Source: Opisthocomus hoazin (taxonomy: Eukaryota; Chordata; Aves; Opisthocomiformes; Opisthocomidae). From it: DNA of 64,000 bases. Under the pieces are notes generated by a model that did not search any database, was not told the origin of the DNA, and saw nothing but the letters and a program-made list of their open reading frames with translations. The stretch lies in the NCBI RefSeq assembly GCF_030867145.1, contig NC_134440.1, positions 4,402,001 to 4,466,000 on the forward strand. Reading direction: 5' to 3'. Shown one piece after another: positions 35,431-46,920 of the stretch; within the stretch, counting starts at the first letter, position 1, and every line of letters begins with the position of its first letter. Position numbers and translations under genes: made by a program.

Positions 35431-38400
35431 CCTGGGAAGGCTCAGCCAAAGTCCCTTCTGGAAAATCAAGACACTCTGCCTCCTACACACTCTTACGAGC
35501 TCTGCCTTCCACTCTCCCTACAAATTCAAGCTCCAGTCAGTGCCTCTCAGGAAGTGTAAGCACAGAACAGGATTAAGAAAACGTATGGAAATGTGGTATA
35601 GGGAATACAGACTGGAAAGACAAATGGAATTCTGAAGACACATCCTTGGCTCTGCCCAGTTTGCGTAGCTGATTGCATACAGGTCTGCTTCACACTAGAA
35701 GATTTGTGAGGGCCACGACCACAGAACAGAAGCAGTGGCTAGCTCTTGCCAAGCCCCTGGACAGCTCGTCCTGAGGTTCCTCCTCTTACTCTACTTCTTA
35801 AGCTGTCCCTTCCAAAAGCCTGCCTGCACAGACAGGTTTATTCTAAAGGAGCCAATTACCAGCTAATCTTTACCAAAATACCCTAGGCTGATGAAATTAA
35901 TTCTGTTCTCTACATTTTTTTTTCCCATGCAAATAGTTAAAAGGAAAAAAAAACACCTGCTAAATGAAGAGGTTTTTACTTCATGTCCAAGGTTTGCATG
36001 GCATTTGGCCAAAACTAGAAAAGGCAAGATGTTATTTCCAGCACCAGTATCTAATAAAGATGTCTCCCTCTGTTGCAAGAGAAGCAGCTGGAACTGGAAT
36101 CCATTTCCAGACATGGGCACTAAGTTGCAATGGCCCAGATTTGCTCAACTGCCTTTATTTGTGGGCATTAGCAGATTATGGGTACTTTTGTAGCAGGTCC
36201 ATAAATCACTGCTTTATAATCTTCTATATAAATTAGGGCCCAGATTATCATGCTTGTACTTGGTAATAACAGAGGAGAGTTTGCCTGGACCCCTGGGAAA
36301 TCCAGGGGAAGCACGTGGTAGAGCACAGGAGCACACGGTGCTGAGACACATGTAGGGGACGGTGCACACAGTAGGGCTTGCAGAGCTCCCATAAACCTGC
36401 TCTTCATCCCTCTCCCAAGGTGCTAACAGTGAGGCACAAAACCTTTCCGCACACACGACTCTGTTTCTCATCTACCCAGCTCACATTTTGGGTGGCGACT
36501 GTTTCAGCTATCTGTTCTTTAGAGACATGGGTCATCCTTTCCTTTCATCCTAGATGAAAGGAGGCGGTTACATGCACCAGTTCCTAAATCAGCTCCTAGC
36601 AAAAAAAAAAAAAAAAAAATCATTAACAACAGGGTGCAGGTCTGCCTTCCAGCCAGCTCGCTGCAGATATGGGGACTTGCTCAGTCAGCAGGAGGTAGGT
36701 AAGCGTGTCCCACATATCTTTCCTTCAACAGCAGCTGGGAGCACTGGAAACACAAAGGTTTTCTCTGGAAGGTCACTAGATGGCCCCAGATCTTCCTTCA
36801 CAGCAAATCACTTTTATTTCAGCTCTGGGAGCCTGGTCCTCACTAATCCTATAGCATGACCCCAAAGGAGCAGCATGCCCTGATAAGAAGGGCACTGAGC
36901 TAGAACCAGGGATACCTGCTAAGATGTCTTGAGCAAAGCATTTAACCCCCTGTTGGCTTTTCCTGCTGTTGAGGGCAGGGAGAGGCTTCTGTGTGTCTGT
37001 GCAATGCCACTGCATGCGGACCCGAGACACCAACCTAATACAGATGAAGGACAAAAAGTCCCATTATGTACAAACTCACATCATACCACTGCCAGGCTGC
37101 CCTTCTCACGCTGCAAAAAAAACTCAGAGGGGGCAAAAAAAATGACATCTAGAATTATAGCCCGAGTTAAATCAATGCTGGATCTGGAGCTTGTAATGCG
37201 TGTTTTGTTGGAGCTGTAATGATGTCTGCACAAGTCAGTCTCCTCTGCCTCTCTGTTACAGTTTAAGCTGTGTGCCCAGGACGAGGGTTAGATTTTGCTA
37301 GCAGTTATGTGGGTCTAAATCAGCATAAAATTCCTCTGGACTGAGCAGACACTTCCATGGAATACAGGCAAAAGGAGGAGCTGGTTTTATATCCCAGCTC
37401 CTGCACTGAGTGGTAGCCCCAAAGAAGAAGTATAAAGGAACACAGGGACTTTGGGAGTGGTGGGGTAAGGGATCAGTTAATAGAGGTAAATGGTCTTTTT
37501 CTTTCTTCTAGCTTGCATCCTTGTTCAAGTGGTAAAATGGGACCTGTTCCCTGTAATTGCTCTGCTCTTGCACACAACTGCTGTCTCCCACGTGTGGCTT
37601 GTTGACATTTAAATAAATTGCAATTATTCCGACAAAGTAGATTGCAGAGACTCCAGAGAAAATTGGTCAAGAATATGTCCAGGAGCATCGGCAATGTATT
37701 TAACACATGAATATAACAGAGGTAGGGCAGGATGAGAAGGAGATTAACGGTGTTGGCTGTAGCGAAGGCAACATGGGGCTGGAGACAGCCTGGCATGGCT
37801 GTACACCGCGGTGGGATGCTTAGCTCAACCTCAGCCAGCGGGAACCAAAGCCTCCAGGGCACTGATGGAGGACGCAGAGAGCAGCGATGGAAATAGGAAG
37901 CACAGAGTGAACCAGAGCAGACAGGGCACCACTTTGGCTCTGAGTGAAGGCCATCTTGGCCAAAGACCTCCTTCGGCCCTCCTCTCCTTCCTTCTGCAAA
38001 AGCATTCAGGGATTTCAAAGGAGACTAAAGGCCAGGGTTTCCTACCTCACACTGCCTGTGGGTAGAATATGAGTATCCTGCTCCCCATCCAGACTTCAGC
38101 TTTTCCCTTTTCCTCACTCCTCAGAGCCTTCTCTGTACCCCATTCCCACCTTCCATGCCCTCCAGCCTCACTTGAAGAGGATTTTTCCCTTTTGCCCACA
38201 TATCCGTGTTACTGAGATCCAAGTTGGAGACTGCAAACATCTGATTTCTCCCTTTGAGGCTTTTGGTGAGCAAATCGGGATGGCTGCTCAATTCTGCCTT
38301 GCTGGTTCTAGGCTATAAGAGGTGATGCTGGAGCAGCCAGGAGATAACAGCACACAGAACAGAGGGGACTGTTCCTTGGTCCCACATCTGTCATAGCACA

Positions 38401-38915
38401 CACAGACACATGGCTCTTTGTCCAGCCTCGAAGACAGACCTACCCCTTACCAGCAGCAGGCCACAGGCAGTACAGAAGGCTTTGGTCTGGAGGCAGAAAT
38501 AGAGAACTGAGTGCAAGTAAATAGGCAAGAATTTTAAAGAACACCATGATGATAGATGCGATCACAGAAGTGTGAGACCAAGCCAAAAATTCACCCTCGG
38601 AAAGGTCTCCCAGTGTAGGTCCATTTTCTTTATCTCTCATCCTACTAGAAAGAATTTGGCTTCTCCCCCTCCCCAAACCTTTTCCTTGTTTTGTTTTTAA
38701 ATGCATCAAAATGTCTCCCTGTAAGTGTAAAACTCTTTAGATGAGGGGAAAATAAAATCGATTTGAAATCACAGCTGCTGGGAGTCTCTGGCACACACAC
38801 GCACTGTCTGCTGACATTTTCTGTAGCTCTTTTCCCAGTGAAATCTGTCTCAAGCAGAGCCCAAGGGGGCTAGTAACAAATCAGTTGCCTGGTACACGAG
38901 TGATTTTTTAACTAC
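35431..38915. other. Gene-free stretch between the RING gene and the provirus
   Basis: No gene is supported. The first part is presumably the 3' untranslated region of the upstream RING gene, but no canonical AATAAA stands close behind the stop codon. A 19-bp poly(A) lies at 36601-36619. No similarity to the 2827-bp array unit was noticed here. Confidence 0.5.
36601..36619 (+). repeat. Poly(A) tract, 19 bp
   Basis: Nineteen A in a row. It could be a retroposition tail, but the DNA to its left shows no recognisable element and no target duplication was found. Confidence 0.75.
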
Positions 38916-38920
38916 AGGTC
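38916..38920. repeat. Target-site duplication, left copy (AGGTC)
   Basis: AGGTC directly precedes the TG of the left LTR. The same five bases follow the CA of the right LTR at 45597-45601. A 5-bp duplication is the mark of retroviral integrase. Confidence 0.9.
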
Positions 38921-39339
38921 TGTTTCGGTTTCGGCTGCCGCCGGCAACAAAAGCGCCACGCGGCCGCCCCTCCCCCCGCCGGCGTGCGGAGGAGAATGGA
39001 AAGAAAGAGGCAGAAACCGGTGGGTCGGGATAAGGGCAGTTTAACAGAACAGCAAACAGAGGGAAAACAGGAACAACAACGATACAAATAGGGAGAAAAC
39101 ACAACCACGAACCGTACACCTCAGACAGCCGCTCTCCCGAAACAGGACCGGCGCTGCGCCCCCCCCAAGCCGCGAGTGCCTTCCCGCCGCGCCGCCCCCC
39201 CCACCGGAACCCCGCGTGACGTCACATGGTATGGAACACCGGGCTCTGTTTGGCCAGGTGGGGTCAGCCCCCACCCCCCGGCTGTGCCCCTTCCTGGAGT
39301 CCGGTGAAAATTAACCCTGTCCTGGCCAAACCCAGGACA
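38921..39339 (-). repeat. ERV-L 3' LTR (left copy)
   Basis: 419 bp bounded by TG and CA in plus-strand view; it is the 3' LTR because the element reads leftwards. It is GC-rich, with runs of C, and holds the CRE-like octamer TGACGTCA at 39217-39224, which may serve as a promoter element. It differs from the right copy at three sites. Confidence 0.92.
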
Positions 39340-39362
39340 TTATCCACCCCTTATTCCATACC
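39340..39362 (-). promoter_or_regulatory. Polypurine tract of the provirus
   Basis: Read on the minus strand, GGAATAAGGGGTGGATAAT abuts the 3' LTR. A purine-rich run at this place primes plus-strand DNA synthesis in LTR elements. Confidence 0.7.
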
Positions 39363-39900
39363 ATCTACGTCATGCCCAGGTCCCCCATTGTTCAGTTGAT
39401 CACCACCACTTCTCCTGTCTCCAGATATCATTCCCTTAGGCTATGGATCATCACTCTAAAGTGTCTGTTGAGTTCATTTAATCCATGACTTCAGGCTCCA
39501 TCTGTCGTTATGGTCTTCCGTGGCAGGGGAGGTGATGCGTGGTGATGGGCGGTCACTTGCTGCATCCGGAGCTCACGGCTGATGTATCTGGTGCAGCCCG
39601 TGCCCACAGTCTGCAGGAGATGTTGATCTTGATGAAGTTGCTGGATGCCAGTTGTTGAAAACCAGGTCCAGTTCCATCATTGCTGTGCTCTGCTAGGTTT
39701 TCATCGAAAAAGTCCATCCTTCTTTAATCTGGAGAATTCTTACTATGCTACTACTGGTACAAAATATAACAATTATAACAGTGATAACAGACAGTGACAG
39801 GGTTATTTAACAACTAACTTTATACAACTTATTTATGGACTATTCTCGCCCAAAATTAAATCCCCATGAGGTACACATCGGACTTCCCCATCCTTCCGCA
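39363..39900 (-). other. Non-coding 3' internal region of the provirus
   Basis: About 540 bp between the end of the pol-like region and the polypurine tract. No envelope-like or other domain is recognised, in keeping with an env-less ERV-L. Confidence 0.6.
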
Positions 39901-42900
39901 TTACCCACCAGGTACACCCAGGTCCTTGAGCAAAAGCAATCCCGCGGACGGGCTTGCCTTTGCCCGAGGCAGGACTAACCCAAACGTCTTCCCTAACATG
40001 TTCCGCATGTGCACTACAGGGACTTTATCCCCTTCTACTGGGCGCTGAGGTTTTGACTGGGCAGGACCAGCCCGGTTGGTGGACCCTCTGGTGTTAACCA
40101 ACCAGGTGGCCTTTGCTAAATGGGTATCCCAATTTTTGAAAGTCCCACCCCCCATTGCCCTCAAAGTGGTTTTTAGCAGCCCATTGTAACGTTCGATCTT
40201 TCCAGAGGCTGGTGCATGGTAGGGGATGTGATACACCCACTCAATACCGTGTTCTTTGGCCCAGGTGTCTATGAGGCTGTTGCGAAAGTGAGTCCCATTG
40301 TCCGACTCGATTCTTTCGGGAGTGCCATGTCACCACAGGACTTGTTTTTCCAGGCCCAGGATGATATTCCGGGCCGTGGCATGGGGCACAGGGTAGGTTT
40401 CCAGCCATCCGGTGGTGGCCTCCACCATTGTGAGTACATAGCGTTTGCCTTGGCGGGTTTGTGGCAGTGTGATGTAGTCAATCTGCCAAGCCTCCCCATA
40501 TTTATATTTTAGCCATCGTCCTCCATACCACTGAGGCTTTACCCGCTTGGCTTGCTTGATTGCAGCGCATGTCTCACATTCATGGATAACCTGTGCAATA
40601 GTGTCCATGGTCAAGTCCACCCCTCGGTCACGAGCCCATCTGTATGTCGCGTCTCTTCCTTGGTGGCCCGAGGTGTCATGGGCCCACCGAGCTATAAACA
40701 GTTCACCCTTATGTTGCCAGTCCAGATCCACCTGAGCCACTTCAATCTTAGCAGCCTGATCCACCTGGTGGTTGTTTTGATGTTCCTCAGTGGCCTGACT
40801 CTTAGGGACGTGGGCGTCCACGTGACGGACTTTTACAACCAACTGCTCCAGCCGGGCAGCAATATCTTGCCACAATGGGGCAGCCCAGATAGGTTTGCCT
40901 CTGCGCTGCCAGTTGTTCTTCTTCCATTGCTGCAGCCACCCCCACAAGGCATTGGCCACCATCCAAGAGTCGGTGTAAAGATAGAGCACTGGCCACTTCT
41001 CTCGACTGGCAATGTCTAAAGCCAGCTGGATGGCTTTCACCTCGGCAAACTGGCTGGACTCACCTTCTCACTCGGCCGTTTCTGCGACTTGTCGTGTAGG
41101 GCTCCATACAGCAGCCTTCCACCTCCGCTGCTTCCCCACAATGCGACAGGACCCATCCGTGAACAGGGCATACTGTTTCTTATCTTCTGGCAGCTGGTTA
41201 TACAGTGGGGCCTCTTCAGCACGTGTCACCTCCTCCTCTGGTGGTGCTCCAAAATCTTTGCCTTCTGGCCAGTCCATGATTACCTCCAGAATTCCTGGGC
41301 GACTGGGGTTTCCCATTCGGGCGCGCTGGGTGATCAGCGCGACCCACTTACTCCACGTAGCATCGGTGGCATGATGTGTAGAGAGGACCCTCTCTTTGAA
41401 CATCCAGCCCAGGACCGGCAACCGTGGTGCTAGGAGGAGCTGTGCTTCAGTGCCGACCACTTGTGAAGCAGCTCGAACGCCTTCATATGCTGCCAGAATC
41501 TCTTTTTCAGTGGGAGTATAGCGGGCCTCGGATCCTTTGTATCCCCGGCTCCAGAACCCCAGGGGTCGACCTCGAGTCTCCCCTGGTGCTTTCTGCCAGA
41601 GACTCCAGGTTGGGCCATTCTCCCCGGCTGCGGTGTAGAGCACGTTTTTAACATCTTGCCCTGACCGGACTGGACCAAGGGCTACGGCATGAACTATCTC
41701 CCTTTTAATCTGTTCAAATGCCTGTCGTTGCTCAGGGCCCCATTCAAAATCGTTCTTCTTCCGGGTCACAAGGTACAGAGGGCTTACAATCTGGCTGTAA
41801 TTTGGGATGTGCATCCTCCAAAAACCCACAACACCCAGAAAGGCCTGTGCTTCCGTTTTGCTGGTTGGTGGAGACATAGCTGCTATTTTGTTGATGACAT
41901 CCATTGGGATTTGACGGCGCCCATCCTGCCATTTTATTCCCAAAAACTGGATCTCTTGCGCAGGTCCCTTGACTTTACTTCGCTTAATGGCGAAACCGGC
42001 TTTCAGAAGGATCTGAACTATCTTCTCCCCTTTCTCAAAAACCTCCTCCGCTGTGTCGCCCCATATAATGACGTCATCGATGTACTGCAGATGTTCTGGA
42101 GCTTCACCCTTTTCCAGTGCAGTCTGGATTAGTCCATGGCAAATGGTGGGACTGTGTTTCCACCCCTGGGGCAGTCGATTCCAGGTGTACTGGATGCCCC
42201 TCCAGGTGAAAGCAAACTGTGGCCTGCACTCTGCTGCCAAAGGGATGGAGAAGAATGCATTAGCGATGTCAGTTGTAGCGTACCACTTGGCTGCCTTTGA
42301 CTCCAGCTGATATTGAAGTTCTAGCATGTCTGGCACAGCAGCACTCAGCAGTGGTGTGACTTCATTCAGGCCACGGTAGTCTATTGTCAGTCTCCACTCT
42401 CCAGTAGATTTTCTCACTGGCCATATGGGACTATTAAAGGGTGAGCGAGTTTTGCTGATCACTCCTTGACCCTCCAGCTGGCGGATCAGCTGATGAATGG
42501 GGAGAAGTGAGTCTCGGTTGGTACGATACTGTCGCCGGTGCACCGTTGTGGTCGCGATTGGCACCTGTTGTTCTTCAACCCTCAGCAACCCCACAACGGA
42601 AGGATCCTCCGAGAGACCAGGCAAAATGGACAGCTGTTTAATTTCTTCCGTCTCCACAGCAGCTATGCCAAAAGCCCACCGATACCCCTTTGGGTCCTTG
42701 AAATAGCCTCTCCTAAGATAGTCTATCCCAAGGATGCACGGAGCCTCGGGGCCAGTTACAATGGGGTGTTTCTGCCAGTCCTGCCCAGTGAGGCTCACTT
42801 CAGCCTCCAGTAGACTCAGCTCTTGGGACCCCCCTGTCACTCCCGAAATGCAAATGGACTCTGACCCTTTGAACTCTGATGGCATTAAAGTACACTGTGC

Positions 42901-42996
42901 ACCAGTGTCCACTAGAGCTTGATACTCTTGTGGCTCTGACGTGCCAGGCCACCGAATCCACACCGTCCAATAAACACGGTTGTCCCTTTCCTCCAC
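39901..42996 (-). pseudogene. pol: ERV-L pol-like region (protease, reverse transcriptase, RNase H, integrase)
   Basis: Reading right to left, the region shows a retroviral aspartic protease motif (VDTGA, near 42.9 kb), reverse transcriptase with LPQGW and the catalytic YIDD (42073-42084), the ERV-L thumb and connection phrases, and RNase H with FTDGS (near 41.1 kb). It then shows integrase with the HHCC zinc-binding pattern, the core phrase WQIDYI and the GKIERYNG segment (near 40.2 kb). The order is that of a class III retrovirus. The region is a recent fossil, broken at a small number of places. Confidence 0.88.
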
Positions 42997-43017
42997 CTGG
43001 CTGGAGGCAGGGCCCCT

Positions 43018-45044
43018 CTAATCCTCGTCAGAGAATTTGCTGCTCACTTGCTGTAAGAATGACTTGGAGGTCTCCTCCAGAGGATCGGAATCAAGGTCAA
43101 ACTGTCTACCTGGTCTGGAGAGCTGGCTTCTGGAAACCGGAGCGGCATTTTTCCTAACAGAATCCCCTTTGGTGATTGTTTTACCTCGCAACTCACGTAC
43201 TCGTGCCTCTAGACTTGAGGTGGGTTTTCCATCCCACTTCCTCATGTCCTCTCCGTGGTCACGCAGGTAAAACCACAGGGTGCCCCGCGGTGTATAGCCT
43301 CTGTATTCCCTCTCCTGAGCAGAGAAACGCTTGCCCCTAATAGCTGAGACACTGGCCCGTACAGGTGGGGAGTAGGACATGTTCTCTTTGATTTGCCGCA
43401 CCTCCCGGGCCAGTTTCTCCACAGCTGAGACAAGGGAGGAAGAGAGACTTTCCTCATATTGCCGGAGTCTGACAGCCACCTCATCCACTGTTGGTGCCTC
43501 CTTACCCTTCCAGTTTACAACTGCCAGTGAGTTGGCATATGAGGAGGGTGCGCTCCGCACAAACTTCCTCCACATAGATGCTGTGCACTGGACTTCATCT
43601 GGGTCTGTGGGTAACTGGTCATCGTCTGGTTCATTATAAACCAGCTCCCGCACAGCTAATTCCCTCAAGTACTGAATGCCCCTTTCCATATTGGTCCACT
43701 TGCCAGGATGACATACAAAATCGTCACTGAAGGGGTACCTCCCCCTCACGTCTGACAGAAGTCTCCTCCAGAGGCTGAGGACTTGTTCCTTTTTCCCAAT
43801 GGCCTTGTCAATGCCCCCGTCCCTGGCCAGGGATCCCAGCTGCTTGGCTTCCTTGCCCTCTAATTCCAGGCTGCTGGCCCCATTATCCCAGCACCGCAGC
43901 AGCCAGGTGGCAATGTGCTCGCCTGGGTGGCGGCTGAAATCTTTCCGCATGTCTCGCAGCTCTCCCAGGGACAGGGACCGGGTGATGATCTCTGTCTCTA
44001 TCTCCCGTGATGACCCTGGCTCATCGTCATCCCTCCCGGAGCGATCTGCTCTCTTTGCATCTTTCTTTAGTTTTACGGGGGCGACTGCTACCGGCACAGG
44101 TTGGTCATTGGGCTTAGCCACGCTGCCTGCAGCTGGAGCTGCAGCAGCTGCTGTGCCTGCAGCTGGAGCTGCAGCAGCTGCTGTGCCTGCCAGGGAAACC
44201 GAGGCAGACCCTGCAGCTGTGGCTGCAGCAGCCGTGGTGCCAGTCGGGGGGGCTGTGACTGCCTGCTGGGCTGGAGGGGCTGCAGGGCCGGCTGGGGCGG
44301 CTGCACCAGTTGCAGTGCCTGCCGCTTGTTTCCCCCTTTTTCCCCTTTAGGGCACTGAACAGTGTTGAACAGGGCAGCTCGGTAGGCGTGGGCCAGACCC
44401 CAGCATGTTGCAGTGATTTGTGTCTCTCTGGAGTTCCCAGGGTGGCAGCACACTTTTTGCAGATATTTTACCAGATTGTCCGGATTCTGTATTTGTTCAG
44501 GGGTGAGTTTAAAACACACCGCAGGTGCCCACTGCTCTAGACATCTGCCCATGCTGTCCCACACACCCAGCCACTCACAGCTATCCAGCCCCGGGGCAGG
44601 TCTCTGCACGATGTTCTTAACTGCTTGCTTAACCCTAAACAAAAGCTGAAACCCATTCAGGAGGCAGAACAAAAGGAGAGTGCTGGCCTGAGCATCCCAC
44701 CGGTACTCGAAATTCTCAAAAGCCGTTAGGACCAGCCTGAGGGAGAGAGGGGGGGCGAAAGAGTGGGGGGAGGTATCCCCTTCGGTTTTCCCCACAGACT
44801 GGGTTTGATTATTCACAAATTCTAAGACATAGGGTCCGAGGTACGGAAGTGACCGCAGTGCCGCATGCAAATACAAGCCTAATTTCATGCACATTGACGT
44901 TATCATGTCATAAGTCGATATCGTACAGTACAGTAAAATCATAATCCTGATCCTTTTCCCCGTGACAATGAATAGCACCACAGGAAACAAGTACAGCAAG
45001 TACGGATTCAAAAACCACAACCATCTGATGAAAGACAGAAACAT
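43018..45044 (-). pseudogene. gag: ERV-L gag-like region
   Basis: The right part encodes a hydrophobic N-terminal stretch followed by a region rich in glutamine, leucine and proline. The left part resembles a retroviral capsid, with phrases such as RHPGEHIATWLLRCWDN and NMERGIQYLRELAVRELV. Its position between the primer-binding site and pol supports gag. A 30-bp tandem duplication lies inside it (44131-44190). The region counts as a broken fossil with few breaks. Confidence 0.75.
44131..44190 (-). repeat. 30-bp tandem duplication inside gag
   Basis: Two exact 30-bp copies lie head to tail in a stretch rich in CAGCTG and GCAGCAG words. They code for a glutamine/leucine-rich repeat in the gag-like region. 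The length is a multiple of three. Confidence 0.85.
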
Positions 45045-45152
45045 TTTTACCGGCGACTATTTAAGTAACACAGAAAAAATGCCTACAACAAAATTTAACA
45101 AAATCTAAGAAAGCAGTTTTAACACCCGCTGCTCAGCCCTGCCGTTATCCCC

Positions 45153-45171
45153 GCTCCACGTCTGGGCGCCA
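45153..45171 (-). promoter_or_regulatory. Primer-binding site, tRNA-Lys-like
   Basis: Six bases inside the 5' LTR, the minus strand reads TGGCGCCCAGACGTGGAGC. The TGGCGCCC start is typical for priming by tRNA-Lys. Mammalian ERV-L elements classically use tRNA-Leu, so the primer differs from the family's namesake. Confidence 0.75.
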
Positions 45172-45177
45172 ATTTAA

Positions 45178-45596
45178 TGTTTCGGTTTCGGCTGCCGCCG
45201 GCAACAAAAGCGCCACGCGGCCGCCCCTCCCCCCGCCGGCGTGCGGAGGAGAATGGAAAGAAAGAGGCAGAAACCGGTGGGTCGGGATAAGGGCAGTTTA
45301 ACAGAACAGCAAACAGAGGGAAAACAGGAACAACAACGGTACAAACAGGGAGAAAACACAACCACGAACCGTACACCTCAGACAGCCGCTCTCCCGAAAC
45401 AGGACCGGCGCTGCGCCCCCCCCAAGCCGCGAGTGCCTTCCCGCCGCGCCGCCCCCCCCACCGGAACCCCGCGTGATGTCACATGGTATGGAACACCGGG
45501 CTCTGTTTGGCCAGGTGGGGTCAGCCCCCACCCCCCGGCTGTGCCCCTTCCTGGAGTCCGGTGAAAATTAACCCTGTCCTGGCCAAACCCAGGACA
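45178..45596 (-). repeat. ERV-L 5' LTR (right copy)
   Basis: 419 bp, TG to CA; it is the 5' LTR because the primer-binding site lies just inside it. Its promoter would drive transcription leftwards, away from the tandem array. Antisense or bidirectional activity towards the array, whose first unit begins 65 bp further right, is conceivable but cannot be seen. Confidence 0.92.
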
Positions 45597-45601
45597 AGGT
45601 C
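45597..45601. repeat. Target-site duplication, right copy (AGGTC)
   Basis: It matches the five bases before the left LTR exactly, showing that both provirus ends are preserved at one insertion. Confidence 0.9.
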
Positions 45602-45661
45602 CAACACAACTGCACTGGAAACCACGGGGCTACTCTCAAGTGCATCGTTAAACAAAAAGGG
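45602..45661. other. Unique 60-bp spacer between provirus and array
   Basis: This sequence is not found at the ends of later units. It belongs to the pre-insertion locus and marks the left limit of the array. Similarity to the other units starts at CTGTTTGTTAAAAGG. Confidence 0.8.
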
Positions 45662-46920
45662 CTGTTTGTTAAAAGGTACAGGTTTTTAGGGATTTGTGGT
45701 TCTGAACTGACCTGGGTTCACTGCGTATTCAGACCTAGTTCATTCCAACAACCAAGAGCTACTGCATTCCCATCAGGCTGGTGTTCCTCCGGGCACTGAG
45801 CAGTCACCATACAAGTGGGAATTGCCTGGAAGATGGGAGTTTCTGCTGTCAAACACTCTGGGAGGGAGGGACAATACTTGTCCCTTATGCTTTCCAGTCC
45901 TTTTTCAGTTTTTCCACCATAATTTTAAAATCAGTTTTTACAGACAGAAGCTTAAGTCTTTTTTAGCTTTTTCATTTCCAACAGCTAAAATTTTAAAGTA
46001 AATAAGGTGAAAAGCCCCAATAGATGTTGAAGGTAGCCCTCCCAAGCTCATCCACCACCCACTCTCACTGTGGTAGGACAGGAGACCAACAAGCTCAGCC
46101 TCAGCAAGACCCTATCGTATCAGCCCCTTCAGCAGAGCTAGCTGCTCACCCAGGGGCCTTGGAGGTGGATCTGCCCTCTCACCAGTTTGGGTAATGGCAG
46201 AGTGAGGCCACACGGGCAAACAGAGACTTTCAACTTCTGCTAGCTGCCATTCTGACCGGCAGTTACCAATCAACTCATTTGAAATGGCAGAAACCTCTTC
46301 TACCCTAAGCAATTTATTTGGCTTGGTATCACTTCAAACATCACAATTTTGAGAAAAAAGTGCATGTTCGCCAGACCAATCCAAGCTGCCACACACCCCC
46401 CCAGCAGACAGAAGCTTGTTCCCACTCTGCCACGTTTTTCAGCAACAGACACGTAGCTGATGGGGAGGCTCATTCACCCTGTCTGCACATCATCAGCAAA
46501 AGGAGACTGGCATCCTCTAGGTACCCAGAGGGAGATGAAGTTAGAAGCTACGTGCTTGGAGCAGACCAGAAAGGAAGGGGAGAAGAGGTTTAAGCAGGTT
46601 TGCAGTAATGTTACACAGCCCAGCCTTGGGAAACGGTCACCGGGTGATGTCACAGATCTGCAGAGATGACCTAAGGGTGTTGCTTAGCCACTAGAGACAA
46701 CAAAAGAGAAGAGTTCTACCCTTAGAACCTCCGGAACCTGCAGAAAGCCTGTGGAGACCTCTAGGGCAGAAGCAGGTTTTGATCTCCGTCCTGCTGCGGC
46801 TCCAAGTCACGGCATAGTGATATCATCCAGGTGGGATTGTGGCTCTGTGACTGCCTCTTACACTTTTCCTTCGGGACAAGCCGGGAAATTGGTGTTCAGA
46901 GCTACCCAACTGCCTCCATC
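45662..46920 (+). promoter_or_regulatory. Unit 1 upstream region (putative promoter and 5' UTR)
   Basis: 1259 bp before the signal-peptide ATG. No TATA box at a sensible distance and no domain-bearing frame is seen. A CRE-like palindrome GTGATGTCAC lies at 46644-46653, about 270 bp before the ATG. CREM, which acts on CRE sites in spermatids, would suit a testis-type gene, but that is inference. The same region recurs in every unit at +2827 steps. Confidence 0.4.
46644..46653. promoter_or_regulatory. CRE-like palindrome GTGATGTCAC
   Basis: One base off the TGACGTCA consensus; the outer bases are symmetric. It is found at the same offset (982 bp) in each unit. Without expression data it is only a candidate. 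Confidence 0.35.

Larger units (their letters stand above)
38921..45596 (-). mobile_element. ERV-L (class III) provirus with both LTRs
   Basis: A 6676-bp element reading on the minus strand, with two 419-bp LTRs, a primer-binding site, gag-like and pol-like regions and a polypurine tract. The reverse transcriptase and RNase H stretch follows the ERV-L pattern, with phrases such as PPTSKTEAQAFLG, GFWRMHIPN and FEWGPEQ. No env region is seen, as is usual for ERV-L. The LTRs differ at three of 419 positions (about 0.7%), so the insertion is young, perhaps one to a few million years at usual bird rates. It is largely whole but broken, with only a few (about two to four) breaks in its coding parts. 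It lies between the RING gene and the tandem array. Confidence 0.92.

Noticed and set aside
39363-39900. Possible env or dUTPase in the provirus
   Set aside because: The region is too short and shows no domain; ERV-L elements normally lack env.
46318-46593. 91-codon plus-strand frame upstream of each array gene
   Set aside because: It starts at TTG, has no domain or leader, and persists only because the units are copies.
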